Below are positions 38,089 through 49,746 of a stretch of DNA of 64,000 nucleotides, in pieces; positions within the stretch are counted from its first letter, which is position 1; the number at the start of each line of letters is the position of its first letter. The translations under genes were made by a program, and so were the position numbers. The DNA comes from Corynebacterium marambiense (lineage in GTDB: Bacteria > Actinomycetota > Actinomycetes > Mycobacteriales > Mycobacteriaceae). The stretch is taken from assembly GCF_016342275.1 (NCBI RefSeq), contig NZ_JAEIOT010000007.1, positions 496,001 through 560,000 on the forward strand. Reading direction: 5' to 3'. Under the pieces are notes generated by a model. The model did not search any database. It was not told where the DNA came from and was given only the letters and a program-made list of their open reading frames with translations.

Positions 38089-38904
38089 TCAGGGCCACCA
38101 TGCAGACGGACAAGCCGGGTGCTGGCCAGCGGCGACGAGTTTGCGACACATCCCCGCCGGGTCCTCCGCTGTGACCAATTCCTCGCCGATGACCACGGCA
38201 TCAGCTCCGGAGCCTGCATAGCTCATCAGGTCACGGGTCGTCCGGACGCCGGACAATGCGACACGGATCGTACCCCGGGGGAGCCCGGGGGCAATCTCGG
38301 CGAAGGCCTCCCGGTTGATGGTCAGCGTCCGGAGATCCCGGGCGTTGACACCGATCACCCGCGCACCGGCATGGATCGCCCGGGACGCCTCCTGAGGCGT
38401 ACGGACCTCAACCATCGCGGTCATTCCCAACGACTGCACACGGTCGAGCAGTGATTCCAGACGCGGCTGGTCGAGAGCGCTGACGAGGAGGGGCACCATG
38501 TCGACCCCGTAGTAGCGAGCCTCATGGATCTGGTACGGATCGAGAATGAAGTCCCGGCACATCACGGGGACGGTGACTGCACTGCGTACCGCGCGAATAT
38601 CCTCAAGGGACCCGTGGAAGCGTCGGCGTTCCGTCTGGCATCCGATCAACCGGGCACCACCCGCCTCGAAGGCACACGCCAGTTCCGCCGGAGACTCGAT
38701 GAGCGCGATCGGGCCGCGGACGGGGTTCGCTCGTTTCAGCTCAGCGATCACTCCACACCCTGGGCGGGTGAGCGCCGCGATGGCATCCCGTGCCGGTTCG
38801 ACGTCACGGGAGCGGGCCTTCATCTCCTTGAACGGCACGACAGCCTCCCGCGCGGCGACGTCCTCAACGACGCCGGCGATGATCTGGTCGAAAACCGTGG
38901 TCAT
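38089..38904 (-). CDS. TrpC-like (indole-3-glycerol phosphate synthase family) protein, divergent
   Basis: The protein has 271 residues with an eight-strand barrel pattern of the IGPS family: VIAELKRANPVRG, VPVMCRDFILDPYQI, MVEVRTPQEA, VIGVNARDLRTL and ALSGVRTTRD. In canonical enzymes the second block reads KDF, where the lysine is the catalytic acid, and the last reads SESG; here it is RDF and LSG. No other trp gene is nearby. It could be a slower IGPS, or a relative with a new substrate. The corynebacterial trp operon normally has its own trpC. Confidence is for family, not for activity. Confidence 0.75.
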   Translation of the reverse strand: MTTVFDQIIAGVVEDVAAREAVVPFKEMKARSRDVEPARDAIAALTRPGCGVIAELKRANPVRGPIALIESPAELACAFEAGGARLIGCQTERRRFHGSLEDIRAVRSAVTVPVMCRDFILDPYQIHEARYYGVDMVPLLVSALDQPRLESLLDRVQSLGMTAMVEVRTPQEASRAIHAGARVIGVNARDLRTLTINREAFAEIAPGLPRGTIRVALSGVRTTRDLMSYAGSGADAVVIGEELVTAEDPAGMCRKLVAAGQHPACPSAWWP

Positions 38905-38929
38905 GTTTAATCCGTCCGCGTCCGTTACC

Positions 38930-38948
38930 CCGGCGGGTAGCCCGCCGG
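38930..38948. repeat. short hairpin CCGGCGGG-TAG-CCCGCCGG
   Basis: A perfect eight-base stem with a three-base loop lies about 25 bases before the TrpC-like start. It may be part of its leader or a terminator of the histidine operon. Confidence 0.5.
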
Positions 38949-39032
38949 TGTTCAGCCATAAGGCTAACGGCTTTCCGGGTATCCGGCGAAATTGTCCCGG
39001 CGCCCGACGGCGGTCTCATACCCCCAAACTAT

Positions 39033-39050
39033 CCCCTTCAGTACAAGGGG
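39033..39050 (-). terminator. candidate terminator of the histidine operon
   Basis: CCCCTT-N6-AAGGGG is followed on the minus strand by ATAGTTT, about 45 bases after the last gene of the operon. Confidence 0.5.
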
Positions 39051-39094
39051 AAGTCACGATAACACCGTTCTACGGTACCCCCGAGATCCTCCCC

Positions 39095-39733
39095 TTAATC
39101 ATCCGTGGGATCGATGTCCGCATCGAGCGCATCCCAGAGAACCCGCCCCGAATCGGGCGACTGTTCAAGATCCTCCTCCAGCCGCGCCTGCCGGGCGCCC
39201 GGCGTGACATATCTACTGGATGCCTGCTGTGCAGCGGCGCCGGGCCGCAGGACGAGCAACACCCCACCGACCAACGCCAGCGCACACCCCACGAAAGCGA
39301 CGACGGGTCCGGTGATGTGGACATCCAAGCCGGTGACCGTCGCCCAGTCACTCAACGTCACGGGCGAATTGGCCCTCTGCGTCGCGGCACCCGAGGTGAG
39401 CAGCATGCGGGCCCGCTCGGGATCCGGGGATCCGGCGAGCAGAGACAGTGGTGCCCAGCTGGCTCCGACGGCCGCGAGGGCGGTCAGGGCTCCGATACCC
39501 CTCCGTACGGCCCCACGCAGTGCGAATGCCCCCAGTGTGCCTGCGAGGAGAACGAGGGCGATCACGGTGACCTCCGAGGCCCACACGGCACCGGGTAGTT
39601 CGCGGACCGCATCACCGGATTTGTCATCGAATGCGGAGACCGTTACCCAGACCAACCGGGAGGAAAGCCACAGGGATACCGCCCCGGCACCGACGATGAG
39701 TGCCGCGGACCGAGACCATCGTGCGGTATTCAC
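39095..39733 (-). CDS. Trp-biosynthesis-associated membrane protein (TIGR02234-like)
   Basis: The protein has 212 residues with four hydrophobic segments and a polar C-terminus ending [14 protein letters not shown], which I recall as typical of this actinobacterial family. The early [11 protein letters not shown] is also typical. Function is unknown; the name comes from frequent linkage to trp genes. Here it is the last gene of the histidine operon, overlapping hisI by four bases, and the TrpC-like gene follows it. Confidence 0.8.
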   Translation of the reverse strand: MNTARWSRSAALIVGAGAVSLWLSSRLVWVTVSAFDDKSGDAVRELPGAVWASEVTVIALVLLAGTLGAFALRGAVRRGIGALTALAAVGASWAPLSLLAGSPDPERARMLLTSGAATQRANSPVTLSDWATVTGLDVHITGPVVAFVGCALALVGGVLLVLRPGAAAQQASSRYVTPGARQARLEEDLEQSPDSGRVLWDALDADIDPTDD

Positions 39734-40113
39734 AGCAGCTCATCCGCATCGAAGCAGGTGTGGTCCCCGGTGTGGCACGCGCCGCCGGTTTGCCGGACAG
39801 TGAGCAGAATCGTATCCCCGTCGCAGTCGAGCCGCGCACCGGTGACCTCCTGGACGTTCCCCGAGGTCAGTCCCTTGATCCAGTACTCACCGCGGGAACG
39901 GGAGTAGTAGGTACCGCGGCGGGTTGCAAGGGTGTAGGCCAATGCATGGGTATCCATCCACGCGAGCATCAGCACGTCCCCGGTCCCGTCCTCCTGGACC
40001 ACGGCAGGCACGAGTCCCGCATCGTTGAATTTCAGTCGCCCAGCGATGGCCGGATCCAGTGCATACCGGGAGGGATCATCCTGTCGGGAGCCGGCGGAAG
40101 GGTTGACGGTCAT
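39730..40113 (-). CDS. hisI: phosphoribosyl-AMP cyclohydrolase
   Basis: The protein has 127 residues. It contains [25 protein letters not shown], the acidic metal site LDCDGD and the cysteine-containing [11 protein letters not shown]. It opens the purine ring of phosphoribosyl-AMP in histidine synthesis. It is the single-domain form; no HisE part is attached. It overlaps both neighbours by four bases. Confidence 0.96.
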   Translation of the reverse strand: MTVNPSAGSRQDDPSRYALDPAIAGRLKFNDAGLVPAVVQEDGTGDVLMLAWMDTHALAYTLATRRGTYYSRSRGEYWIKGLTSGNVQEVTGARLDCDGDTILLTVRQTGGACHTGDHTCFDADELL

Positions 40114-40886
40114 CGCCGAACCTCGAATCCCGCGTCAGCGAGAGCATCCTTGACCTCACCGATGGTGATCTCCCGGAAGTGGAAGATCGTGGCGGCGAGC
40201 ACGGCGTCGGCACCGGCTGCGACCGCCGGTGGGAAGTGTTCCACGGCGCCGGCCCCGCCGGAGGCGATCACTGGAACCGATACCGCAGCCCGGACGGCCT
40301 GAAGGAGCTCGAGGTCAAATCCGTCCCTGGTGCCGTCACCGTCCATGGAATTCAGCAGGATCTCCCCCACTCCGAGTTCCTCACCGCGCCGGGCCCACTC
40401 GATCGCGTCGATACCCGCGGACCGGGAGCCCCCGTGGGTGGTCACCTCGAAACCGGAGGGCTGGGGAGTTCCTCCCTCAGGTACCCGGCGGGCGTCGACA
40501 GACAGCACGATGCACTGCGCACCGAAGCGTTCGGACAGTTCGCGGAGGAGCTCCGGCCGGGCGATCGCCGAGGTATTCACGCTGACCTTGTCCGCCCCCG
40601 CGCGCAGCAGTTGGTCGACGTCCTCGACGGACCGGACACCGCCGCCGACGGTCAGGGGAATGAATACCTGTTCAGCGGTCCTCCGGACGACATCGAGCAT
40701 CGTCCCCCGCCCGTCCTTCGACGCCGAGACGTCCAGGAACGTCAGCTCGTCGGCGCCCTCCGCGTCATAACGGGCGGCGAGTTCCACCGGGTCTCCCGCG
40801 TCACGTAGGTTGGCGAAGTTGACGCCTTTGACGACGCGGCCGTCAGCCACGTCCAGGCAGGGAATGATACGGACAGCTACGGACAA
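40110..40886 (-). CDS. hisF: imidazole glycerol phosphate synthase, cyclase subunit
   Basis: The protein has 258 residues with the HisF start [19 protein letters not shown], the catalytic aspartates at DVADG and [10 protein letters not shown], and phosphate-binding [12 protein letters not shown]. It pairs with HisH to make imidazole glycerol phosphate and AICAR. Overlaps hisI by four bases. Confidence 0.97.
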   Translation of the reverse strand: MSVAVRIIPCLDVADGRVVKGVNFANLRDAGDPVELAARYDAEGADELTFLDVSASKDGRGTMLDVVRRTAEQVFIPLTVGGGVRSVEDVDQLLRAGADKVSVNTSAIARPELLRELSERFGAQCIVLSVDARRVPEGGTPQPSGFEVTTHGGSRSAGIDAIEWARRGEELGVGEILLNSMDGDGTRDGFDLELLQAVRAAVSVPVIASGGAGAVEHFPPAVAAGADAVLAATIFHFREITIGEVKDALADAGFEVRR

Positions 40887-40924
40887 GTTCCGTCCGCCTC
40901 CTTCTCAGATCGGGTGAAGCGTTT

Positions 40925-41731
40925 TCAACGGTCGGTGCCGAGGGTCTCACTGATCGTACCGAGGATGACGTCGTGCACACCTTTCACCCCGGCGACCACA
41001 CCGAAGGAGTCCGGACGCCACTCCTCCCCCGCGAGATCGGTGACGACTCCCCCGGCGGCGCGGACGAGCAGGACTCCGGCGGCATTGTCCCAGACATACG
41101 GGCTGAAGGTGACGGTACCGCCGAATATCCCTGCGGCGGTGAACGCGAGATCGAGTCCGACTGATCCGGTCACCCGGAGCCGGGGGTGTTTCGAACCCAG
41201 TCGATCGAGCAGCTCGTGCCTGGCCGACGTCGGAAACGAGGAGTGCACGGGCGAGATGATCGAACCGAAGCCGATGTGGCTCATCCACGGGTCGCGCTCG
41301 GTGACCGGTCGCTGGGGCCGCCCGTTCCGCATGAGCGGCGAGCCCGAATACGCGGTGAAACGCTGGCCCGTCGCCGGCTGGGAGGTCAGGGCACACACGG
41401 GCTGGCCGTCAACGAGGAGACTCAGCAGGAACGCGCACATCGGATTCCCCGCGGCAAAGTTGGAGGTTCCGTCGACGGGGTCGACAACCCAGACGGCCCC
41501 GGCGCTGAGTTCTCCCCCGGCCTCCTCCCCGAAGACAGGGATACCGGTGAGCAGTGTGAGCTGCTGCCGGACGGCCTCCTCGACGGCGAGGTCGACCTCG
41601 GTGGCGATGTCCCCCTCTCCCTTTTCCATGACGCGTGCCTGTCCGAGCGACGAGCGGATCATCCGTTCCGCGTCATCGGCGACGGCCTCAGCCACCGCGA
41701 GCAGCCCGCGGGCATCCAGATCCCCGGACAC
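40925..41731 (-). CDS. impA: inositol-monophosphatase family phosphatase (ImpA-like)
   Basis: The protein has 268 residues with the metal-binding motifs of the family: GEEAGGE near residue 70, VDPVDGTSNFAAG near residue 84 and a C-terminal WDNAAGVLLVRAAGG. In corynebacterial histidine operons this gene sits between hisA and hisF. It may act on inositol phosphates or related sugar phosphates; histidinol phosphatase activity is not shown here. Confidence 0.9.
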   Translation of the reverse strand: MSGDLDARGLLAVAEAVADDAERMIRSSLGQARVMEKGEGDIATEVDLAVEEAVRQQLTLLTGIPVFGEEAGGELSAGAVWVVDPVDGTSNFAAGNPMCAFLLSLLVDGQPVCALTSQPATGQRFTAYSGSPLMRNGRPQRPVTERDPWMSHIGFGSIISPVHSSFPTSARHELLDRLGSKHPRLRVTGSVGLDLAFTAAGIFGGTVTFSPYVWDNAAGVLLVRAAGGVVTDLAGEEWRPDSFGVVAGVKGVHDVILGTISETLGTDR

Positions 41732-41733
41732 GG

Positions 41734-42495
41734 TCAGTCGCGCCCGGTCAGGTCATCGGTGGTGCCGGCGACGGCGGAGAGCACCTCACGGAGCGTGAAG
41801 CGTCCCTCGTAGAGGGCCTTGCCGATGATGACGGAGTCGATCCCCTCGTCCACGTACGGCATGAGACCGGTGACGTCAGAAAGCTCCGCGATACCGCCGG
41901 ACGCGGTGACGGGTGCATCCGTAGCGGCGGCCACGTCCCGCAGGAGATCGATGTTCGGACCGGTCAGGGTACCGTCCCGGGAGACGTCGGTGACGACGAA
42001 GCGACTGCACCCCGCCTGATCGAAGCGCTCGAGGATCTCCCAGAGATCACCGCCGTCGGACACCCATCCGCGACCGCGCGTACGCCACTCGCCGTCGATG
42101 AGACGAACATCCAGGCCGATCGCGACGCGGTCACCGTGGGTTCCGATGACCTTCACCGCCCACTCCGGGTTCTCCAGCGCAGCTGTACCGATGTTGACCC
42201 GCCGAGCACCCGTCGCGAGCGCCCGGTCGAGTGACGCGTCATCGCGGATACCACCAGTCAGTTCGACGTCGATGTCGAGCCTGCGCACGACCTCCGCCAT
42301 CATCTCGTGGTTGGAGCCCCGACCGAACGCAGCGTCGAGGTCGACGAAGTGCAGCCACCGGGCCCCCTGGTCCTGCCAGTTCAACGCGGCGTCGAGCGGA
42401 CTGCCGTAACTCTTCTCACTGCCTGCCTCTCCCTGGTGCAGGCGGACGGCCTTGCCGTCCACGACGTCGACTGCGGGTAGAAGTGTGAGGCTCAT
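41734..42495 (-). CDS. hisA: phosphoribosylformimino-AICAR-P isomerase (HisA/PriA family)
   Basis: The protein has 253 residues from ATG at 42495. It keeps PriA-type features ([23 protein letters not shown]), but residue 80 is threonine (ELTGGIRDD) where bifunctional PriA has serine. As I recall, that change goes with corynebacterial enzymes specialised for histidine synthesis. It isomerises ProFAR. Two bases separate it from impA. Confidence 0.95.
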   Translation of the reverse strand: MSLTLLPAVDVVDGKAVRLHQGEAGSEKSYGSPLDAALNWQDQGARWLHFVDLDAAFGRGSNHEMMAEVVRRLDIDVELTGGIRDDASLDRALATGARRVNIGTAALENPEWAVKVIGTHGDRVAIGLDVRLIDGEWRTRGRGWVSDGGDLWEILERFDQAGCSRFVVTDVSRDGTLTGPNIDLLRDVAAATDAPVTASGGIAELSDVTGLMPYVDEGIDSVIIGKALYEGRFTLREVLSAVAGTTDDLTGRD

Positions 42496-42552
42496 GGGGC
42501 CAATCCTAGCGGTGCCGGGACGGGGCATGTCACCCCCGTCGGTGGTGGACTG

Positions 42553-43197
42553 TCAGAGTGTGTCGATCCAGTTGCGCAGGAGCTCGGCGCCCGCGTCCCC
42601 GGACTTCTCGGGATGGAACTGGGTGGCCCACAACGGTCCGTTCTCCACAGCGGCGAGGAATCGGTCACCCTCGTGCTCGCCCCAGGTGAGGACCGGCGGG
42701 GTGAGCACGTCGTCCCCCGGCATGTCCCAACTCCGGGCGGCGTAGGAGTGGACGAAGTAGAAGCGCTCGTCCGCTATCCCCCGGAACATCCGTGAATCCT
42801 CCGGGGCGTCGACGGTGTTCCAACCCATGTGCGGCAGGATGCTCGCCTGTAGCTTCTCCACTATTCCCGGCCACTCGCCGCAGCCTTCCGCTGTGGTTCC
42901 GTGCTCCACACCACGTTCGAAAAGGATCTGCATCCCGACGCAGATGCCGAGGACCGGGCGCGACCCGGCGAGCCGTTCACCGATAAGCCGTGCGCCCCGC
43001 ACGTTGCGCAGGCCCTCCATACACGCGGCGAACGCCCCGACGCCGGGGACGAGGAGCCCATCGGCCGCCAGTACGGTCCTCGGGTCACTGGTGACGGTGA
43101 CCTCGGCTCCGACGCGCTCAACGGCGCGGTGTGCGGAACGCAGGTTTCCGGAGCCGTAGTCGAGAAGGGCCACGGTGGGGGTCTTGCGGCTGGTCAT
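42553..43197 (-). CDS. hisH: imidazole glycerol phosphate synthase, glutaminase subunit
   Basis: The protein has 214 residues. The triad cysteine is in LGICVGMQ, and the histidine and glutamate are in TQFHPEKSG. It supplies ammonia to HisF. Its start overlaps the stop of the transporter gene (ATGA). Confidence 0.97.
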   Translation of the reverse strand: MTSRKTPTVALLDYGSGNLRSAHRAVERVGAEVTVTSDPRTVLAADGLLVPGVGAFAACMEGLRNVRGARLIGERLAGSRPVLGICVGMQILFERGVEHGTTAEGCGEWPGIVEKLQASILPHMGWNTVDAPEDSRMFRGIADERFYFVHSYAARSWDMPGDDVLTPPVLTWGEHEGDRFLAAVENGPLWATQFHPEKSGDAGAELLRNWIDTL

Positions 43198-45032
43198 CTG
43201 GTACTCCCTGGGGTATCTGTGTCGGAGTCGGTGGTCGGGTCATCGGGGGTGTGGGAGCCGGTGACCGGATCGCCGGTATCCGACGTCCCGCTCGGTGGTG
43301 CAGTCCGTCCGCCATCCCGCGGGGTGAGGTCCACCGGTGTCACCGATGCCTTCTTCGTGGGACGCGCCCACTGTTCCTGGGCGGGGCCGCCCGATGACCG
43401 GAGTTCCGCGAGACACCGACGTTCCATCTCCCGGGCTTCCTCCCGGGCGCGTTCGATATGCGCCTGAGCTTCCTTGCGGGCACGCTCGACGTGGGCGCGG
43501 GCGGCCGCCCGGATTTCACGGACCTGGGCCCTGTACTCGCGCTGGTCGGATTTCCGCTCGGCTTTCAGGGCGCGCCGCTCGGCGGCCTCGGCACGGAGTT
43601 CAGCGTTGAACTCCTCGCGGCTCATGCCCGCCGGGCGTCGCCGGACGTGGGGACGTGGGGTGCTCTTAGCGAGCAGCTCGGCGACGTGCACGGGTTTCAT
43701 GCCCGCTCGGCCGAGCGCCCGGGCGCTGCGAACCGCAGTCCGGGCCATGGGAACCCGGCGGAGGGTGGCACGTGTGTTGTTGTACTCGGCAATGCGGTGC
43801 CGCCCGATGATCCGGTCCGCGAGTACGACGACGAGGCCGAGAATCACCAGACCCGCGGCTGTTCCGAAGGATCCGGAGTAGGCGGCGCGTGCGGCGACGA
43901 CTCCCAGGACCACGGAACCGAGGCCGGTGCCGGAGTCGAAGGCGATGTTCCACATCGCTGAGGCCTCAGTGACCTTGGACCGGGGCAAGCGGGCGAACAT
44001 CATCAGCAGCGCCTCGTTCTGAACAGCGCCGAAACCGGCGCCGAACAGCAGTGCGGAGAGGAGGAGCAGCCACGGGTTCATGCCTGCGGCGAGGACGAGC
44101 GTCGCCAGCGCCAGACCGACGACCCCGGAGACGAGCGACGGAATGACCAGTCGCCCGGCTTCACCACGACGATCCGCGATGATGCCCGCACCGTAGCGGC
44201 TGAGCATCTGGGATCCTCCGACAACCGCGAGAACCAGGCCACCGACCACGGCACCGCTGGCCGGATCGAGTTCCTTCACGGCGGCAGGAAGGAAGGAGGA
44301 GATGGCGCCGTAGCCCATGGCGATCGTCGAAATCGCGAGCGCCGGAACGGTGATGAGCTTCCAGGTGGCGACGGAGTAGCCGGTCTCGGTGACCGATCCG
44401 GTGCCGCGCAGGGACTCCCGCTTCTCCGGGGAGAGCCGGGGCAGGGACCAGCACAATGCCGTGGCGCCGATCCCGATCACCGACGAGATGATGTACACCG
44501 CGGTGAATCCGATGGTCTCCGCAATATAGAGTCCGGCCGGAAGGAACAGCATCTGCAGGAGCCCGACGACGAGCCCCAGCGCCCCGGATGCCTTGCCGAG
44601 GAATCTCCGCGCCACGAGTTCCGCCATCAGCGCGGACTGGGCGACCGTCAGTGCACCGAACCCGACGCCACGGACCGCGGAAATCGTGAGCACCGGGATC
44701 GCGTCGACGGAGAAGGCGTACAGCGCGGAGGGCACGCACAGGAGGAAAGCCGAGACGACCATCACCGGGATGTAGCCAAACCGGCGAAGTGCCTTCGGGG
44801 TGAACATCTGGGTGAGGACGGTCGCCGCCATGAAGACACCGGTGACGGAACCCGCGAGACTGTCGGAGCCACCCGAACTGATCACCGCGAGCGGGACCAC
44901 CGGGAGCATCAGCGACCAGGAGGCGAAGGCGGCGGCGACGGCGGTCAGCGTCGTCTTCAGCGCCGGGCTGCCCCACATGTTGTCGAGCTTCTCGAGTTCC
45001 TCGCGGGACAGCAGCCGCGCCGACGTCTTCAC
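43194..45032 (-). CDS. MFS transporter with long cytoplasmic C-terminal tail
   Basis: The protein has 612 residues from GTG at 45032. Residues 20-430 hold about twelve membrane helices with the MFS pattern (KALRRFGY after helix two, [23 protein letters not shown] in helices four and five). The last 180 residues form a highly charged helical stretch (many R, E, A) ending in a Ser/Thr/Pro/Asp-rich tail. It sits inside the histidine operon, with a small membrane protein before it and hisH overlapping after it, as in other corynebacteria. Substrate unknown. Confidence 0.85.
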   Translation of the reverse strand: MKTSARLLSREELEKLDNMWGSPALKTTLTAVAAAFASWSLMLPVVPLAVISSGGSDSLAGSVTGVFMAATVLTQMFTPKALRRFGYIPVMVVSAFLLCVPSALYAFSVDAIPVLTISAVRGVGFGALTVAQSALMAELVARRFLGKASGALGLVVGLLQMLFLPAGLYIAETIGFTAVYIISSVIGIGATALCWSLPRLSPEKRESLRGTGSVTETGYSVATWKLITVPALAISTIAMGYGAISSFLPAAVKELDPASGAVVGGLVLAVVGGSQMLSRYGAGIIADRRGEAGRLVIPSLVSGVVGLALATLVLAAGMNPWLLLLSALLFGAGFGAVQNEALLMMFARLPRSKVTEASAMWNIAFDSGTGLGSVVLGVVAARAAYSGSFGTAAGLVILGLVVVLADRIIGRHRIAEYNNTRATLRRVPMARTAVRSARALGRAGMKPVHVAELLAKSTPRPHVRRRPAGMSREEFNAELRAEAAERRALKAERKSDQREYRAQVREIRAAARAHVERARKEAQAHIERAREEAREMERRCLAELRSSGGPAQEQWARPTKKASVTPVDLTPRDGGRTAPPSGTSDTGDPVTGSHTPDDPTTDSDTDTPGSTR

Positions 45033-45036
45033 CTAT

Positions 45037-45246
45037 CTAACCCACCTCTCCCAGTAGCCACAGCAGCGCCGCGGCGAACGCCACGGCTGCAGCCAGAGCG
45101 CCGATGAATGTCATGACCCGGTTCTCGGCCTGGTACGCCGCCCAGGTCCCACCGACCAGGAGGCCGGCGATGATGAACAGCAGGTAGATGAGCCAGTGTC
45201 CGGAGCCTTCCTGCGGTCCGGCTGCCACTTTAACAAGGTCCGGCAT
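45037..45246 (-). CDS. small membrane protein
   Basis: The protein has 69 residues with two membrane helices (LLFIIAGLLVGGTW and an Ala-rich second one). It lies between hisB and the MFS gene with three- to four-base spacing. Corynebacterial histidine operons usually carry a small orf here. It may assist the transporter, but nothing shows this. Confidence 0.8.
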   Translation of the reverse strand: MPDLVKVAAGPQEGSGHWLIYLLFIIAGLLVGGTWAAYQAENRVMTFIGALAAAVAFAAALLWLLGEVG

Positions 45247-45249
45247 CGG

Positions 45250-45897
45250 TTACAGCGCTCCCTTGGTGGACGGGATTCCCGTGACCCGGGGATCCGGTTC
45301 CGTCGCAGCCCTCAGCGCACGGGCAACCGCCTTGAACTCGGCCTCGGTGATGTGGTGCGGGTCGCGGCCGTAGTGGCACCGCACGTGGAGGGCGATCTGT
45401 GCGTTGAAGGCGAGCGACTCGAAGAAGTGCCGGTTGATGACGGTGGCGTAGTGTCCGCCGATCACGGCGGTGATCATCTGGTCCGGTTCGCCGTCCATGA
45501 CGAAGTAGGGACGGCCCGAGACGTCCACGATCGCCTCGCACAGGGTCTCGTCCATCGGCAGCTGGCACGACCCGAAGCGGCGGATGCCGGACTTGTCCCC
45601 CAGCGCCTCCCGGATCGCCCCTCCCAACACGATCGCGGTGTCCTCGACGGTGTGGTGCGCATCGACGTCGGTGTCCCCCGAGGCGTGGACGGTGAGGTCG
45701 AAGCTGCCGTGGGTACCGAATGCGGTGAGCATGTGGTCGAAGAACGGCAGTCCGGTGGTGATCTCGCAGTTGCCGGTGCCATCCAGGTCAATCTCCACCG
45801 CGATGGTCGACTCACGGGTGGCGCGTTCCACTCGGGCCCGACGGCTTGCGTCGGTGCCCTCGAATTCGTTGCTGGTGGTGTGGTTCAGGTCAGCCAT
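45250..45897 (-). CDS. hisB: imidazoleglycerol-phosphate dehydratase
   Basis: The protein has 215 residues. Metal-binding histidines are in [17 protein letters not shown] and [13 protein letters not shown], with [17 protein letters not shown] at the start. This is the monofunctional type without a phosphatase domain. Confidence 0.97.
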   Translation of the reverse strand: MADLNHTTSNEFEGTDASRRARVERATRESTIAVEIDLDGTGNCEITTGLPFFDHMLTAFGTHGSFDLTVHASGDTDVDAHHTVEDTAIVLGGAIREALGDKSGIRRFGSCQLPMDETLCEAIVDVSGRPYFVMDGEPDQMITAVIGGHYATVINRHFFESLAFNAQIALHVRCHYGRDPHHITEAEFKAVARALRAATEPDPRVTGIPSTKGAL

Positions 45898-45945
45898 GGC
45901 TTGTCGTCTCGTTCCTCGTGACTCGGTGGCGGGTGCTGTGGGCTT

Positions 45946-48437
<2,492 letters not shown>

Positions 48438-48480
48438 GGGCATTCCTGCATCATCCCGTCATGTGTCTGCGTGGGTGGTG

Positions 48481-48539
48481 GCGCCACAGTACCCCGGGTA
48501 GGACGGTGGGAGACAGTGGCGCTGTCTGCGGTCATTGTA
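48481..48539 (-). promoter_or_regulatory. hisD promoter and leader hairpin
   Basis: On the minus strand TACAAT (48539-48534) is a good -10 and would give a leader of about 90 bases. The leader can fold through GCGCCAC (48516-48522 side) and GTGGCGC (48481-48487 side). I see no T-box motif and no histidine-rich leader peptide. Confidence 0.5.
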
Positions 48540-48653
48540 TTCGGCCCCACTTCCAGGGACAGCACGGGGACACCGGAAGCGGGGCCGAATCCCCGGCCCC
48601 GCGTATATTGGCGGAGAGGTTCGATGACCACACGGTGAGGAGTGAAGCAGATC

Positions 48654-49742
48654 ATGGGCGACCGCACCGGGGGACACACGGGACCGACGAAAATCGGTCT
48701 GGAGGACGTGGCGGCAGCTGTCGGCGCATGCGACTACCGGTTCCTGCACGGTAGTGAACGCCTGTTGCTGCCGTGGGAGACACACCGCGTGTTCGTCTAC
48801 ATCGGGCGGATCGATGCCCCGGTCCTTATCGCCGAGGGCGAGCTCCGTCGCACGCTCGATCTCTCCGACATCAACGCCCTGGCACACAGCATCACCGACT
48901 GGAACATGAAGCGGATCAACCCGACAGTGATGCTGAGTATCACCGACGATGGAGAGGTGTCGGTTCGCTTCCGGACGTCGCTGCCCATCGGTGCGGGAGC
49001 AACCGACGAACAGCTGCGCACATTCATCCGCACCGCGATGCAGTCCACGGAACTCGCGGTCGATCACATGCTCACGGAGTTCGCACATCTGAAACCTGTC
49101 GAACAGACGCCTTCCCCGAGGGATGCGCTCGACACGGATGCCCTCCACGGAGAACTCCGGTTCCGGTCCGCTCCGGAGGGCAGCACACACCACGGAAAAG
49201 AGGGAACAGCGACCATGAGTGAACAGGAGGACCGGGACGACGACCGCGACATCAGCGACGGGGTCAACTCCGACGCCGGCGGCGACCCCGATCTCCCGAG
49301 CCCGGATTCCCCGGTCCCGGTCGATCTCGCCCGCCTCGAGTCCACGCTGTCGGATCTCGGCATCCGCGGTATGCACAGGGGGGCGAGTTGGCTCGCGACC
49401 AAGGTCAACAGTATTCTCATCGGATTCCACCTCGACAACGGACCCTCCCTCATTCTCCGAGGCATGTGGGATCCCAACCTCGATCCGGACCGGGACTTCA
49501 TGCGGATATTTCTCTGTTGCAACACCTGGAACGAGAAATCTGCACTGACGAAAGCCTACTGTCACACCGATGATGATGGACTCCAGGTTCGGGTGGAGAT
49601 GTCCATTCCGACCGCCGCCGGACTGACGTCCACTCAGCTCCGACACACCCTCTCCCTCGGGCTCCGGCGGATTCTGCTGGCCATCGGGTCCATCAGCGAG
49701 GATGTCACTGGGGTGTCGGTAGTGGAATGGCCGGAGGACTGA
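48654..49742 (+). CDS. protein with two YbjN-like domains
   Basis: The protein has 362 residues from ATG at 48654 (GAGGAG upstream). Residues of about 10-145 and 210-360 each resemble a YbjN-type domain: a short helix pair, several beta strands, then a helix after a turn of the form GAT-DEQLRTF or GLTSTQLRHT. They are joined by an acidic linker. An in-frame ATG at 49215 has its own purine-rich site, so the two domains may once have been separate genes. YbjN-like proteins occur in small groups in actinobacteria; function is poorly known. Confidence 0.7.
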   Translation: MGDRTGGHTGPTKIGLEDVAAAVGACDYRFLHGSERLLLPWETHRVFVYIGRIDAPVLIAEGELRRTLDLSDINALAHSITDWNMKRINPTVMLSITDDGEVSVRFRTSLPIGAGATDEQLRTFIRTAMQSTELAVDHMLTEFAHLKPVEQTPSPRDALDTDALHGELRFRSAPEGSTHHGKEGTATMSEQEDRDDDRDISDGVNSDAGGDPDLPSPDSPVPVDLARLESTLSDLGIRGMHRGASWLATKVNSILIGFHLDNGPSLILRGMWDPNLDPDRDFMRIFLCCNTWNEKSALTKAYCHTDDDGLQVRVEMSIPTAAGLTSTQLRHTLSLGLRRILLAIGSISEDVTGVSVVEWPED

Positions 49743-49746
49743 CCCC

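Noticed and set aside
48438..48540. T-box riboswitch in the hisD leader
   Set aside because: The T-box core sequence is absent on the minus strand. Only a simple hairpin is seen.
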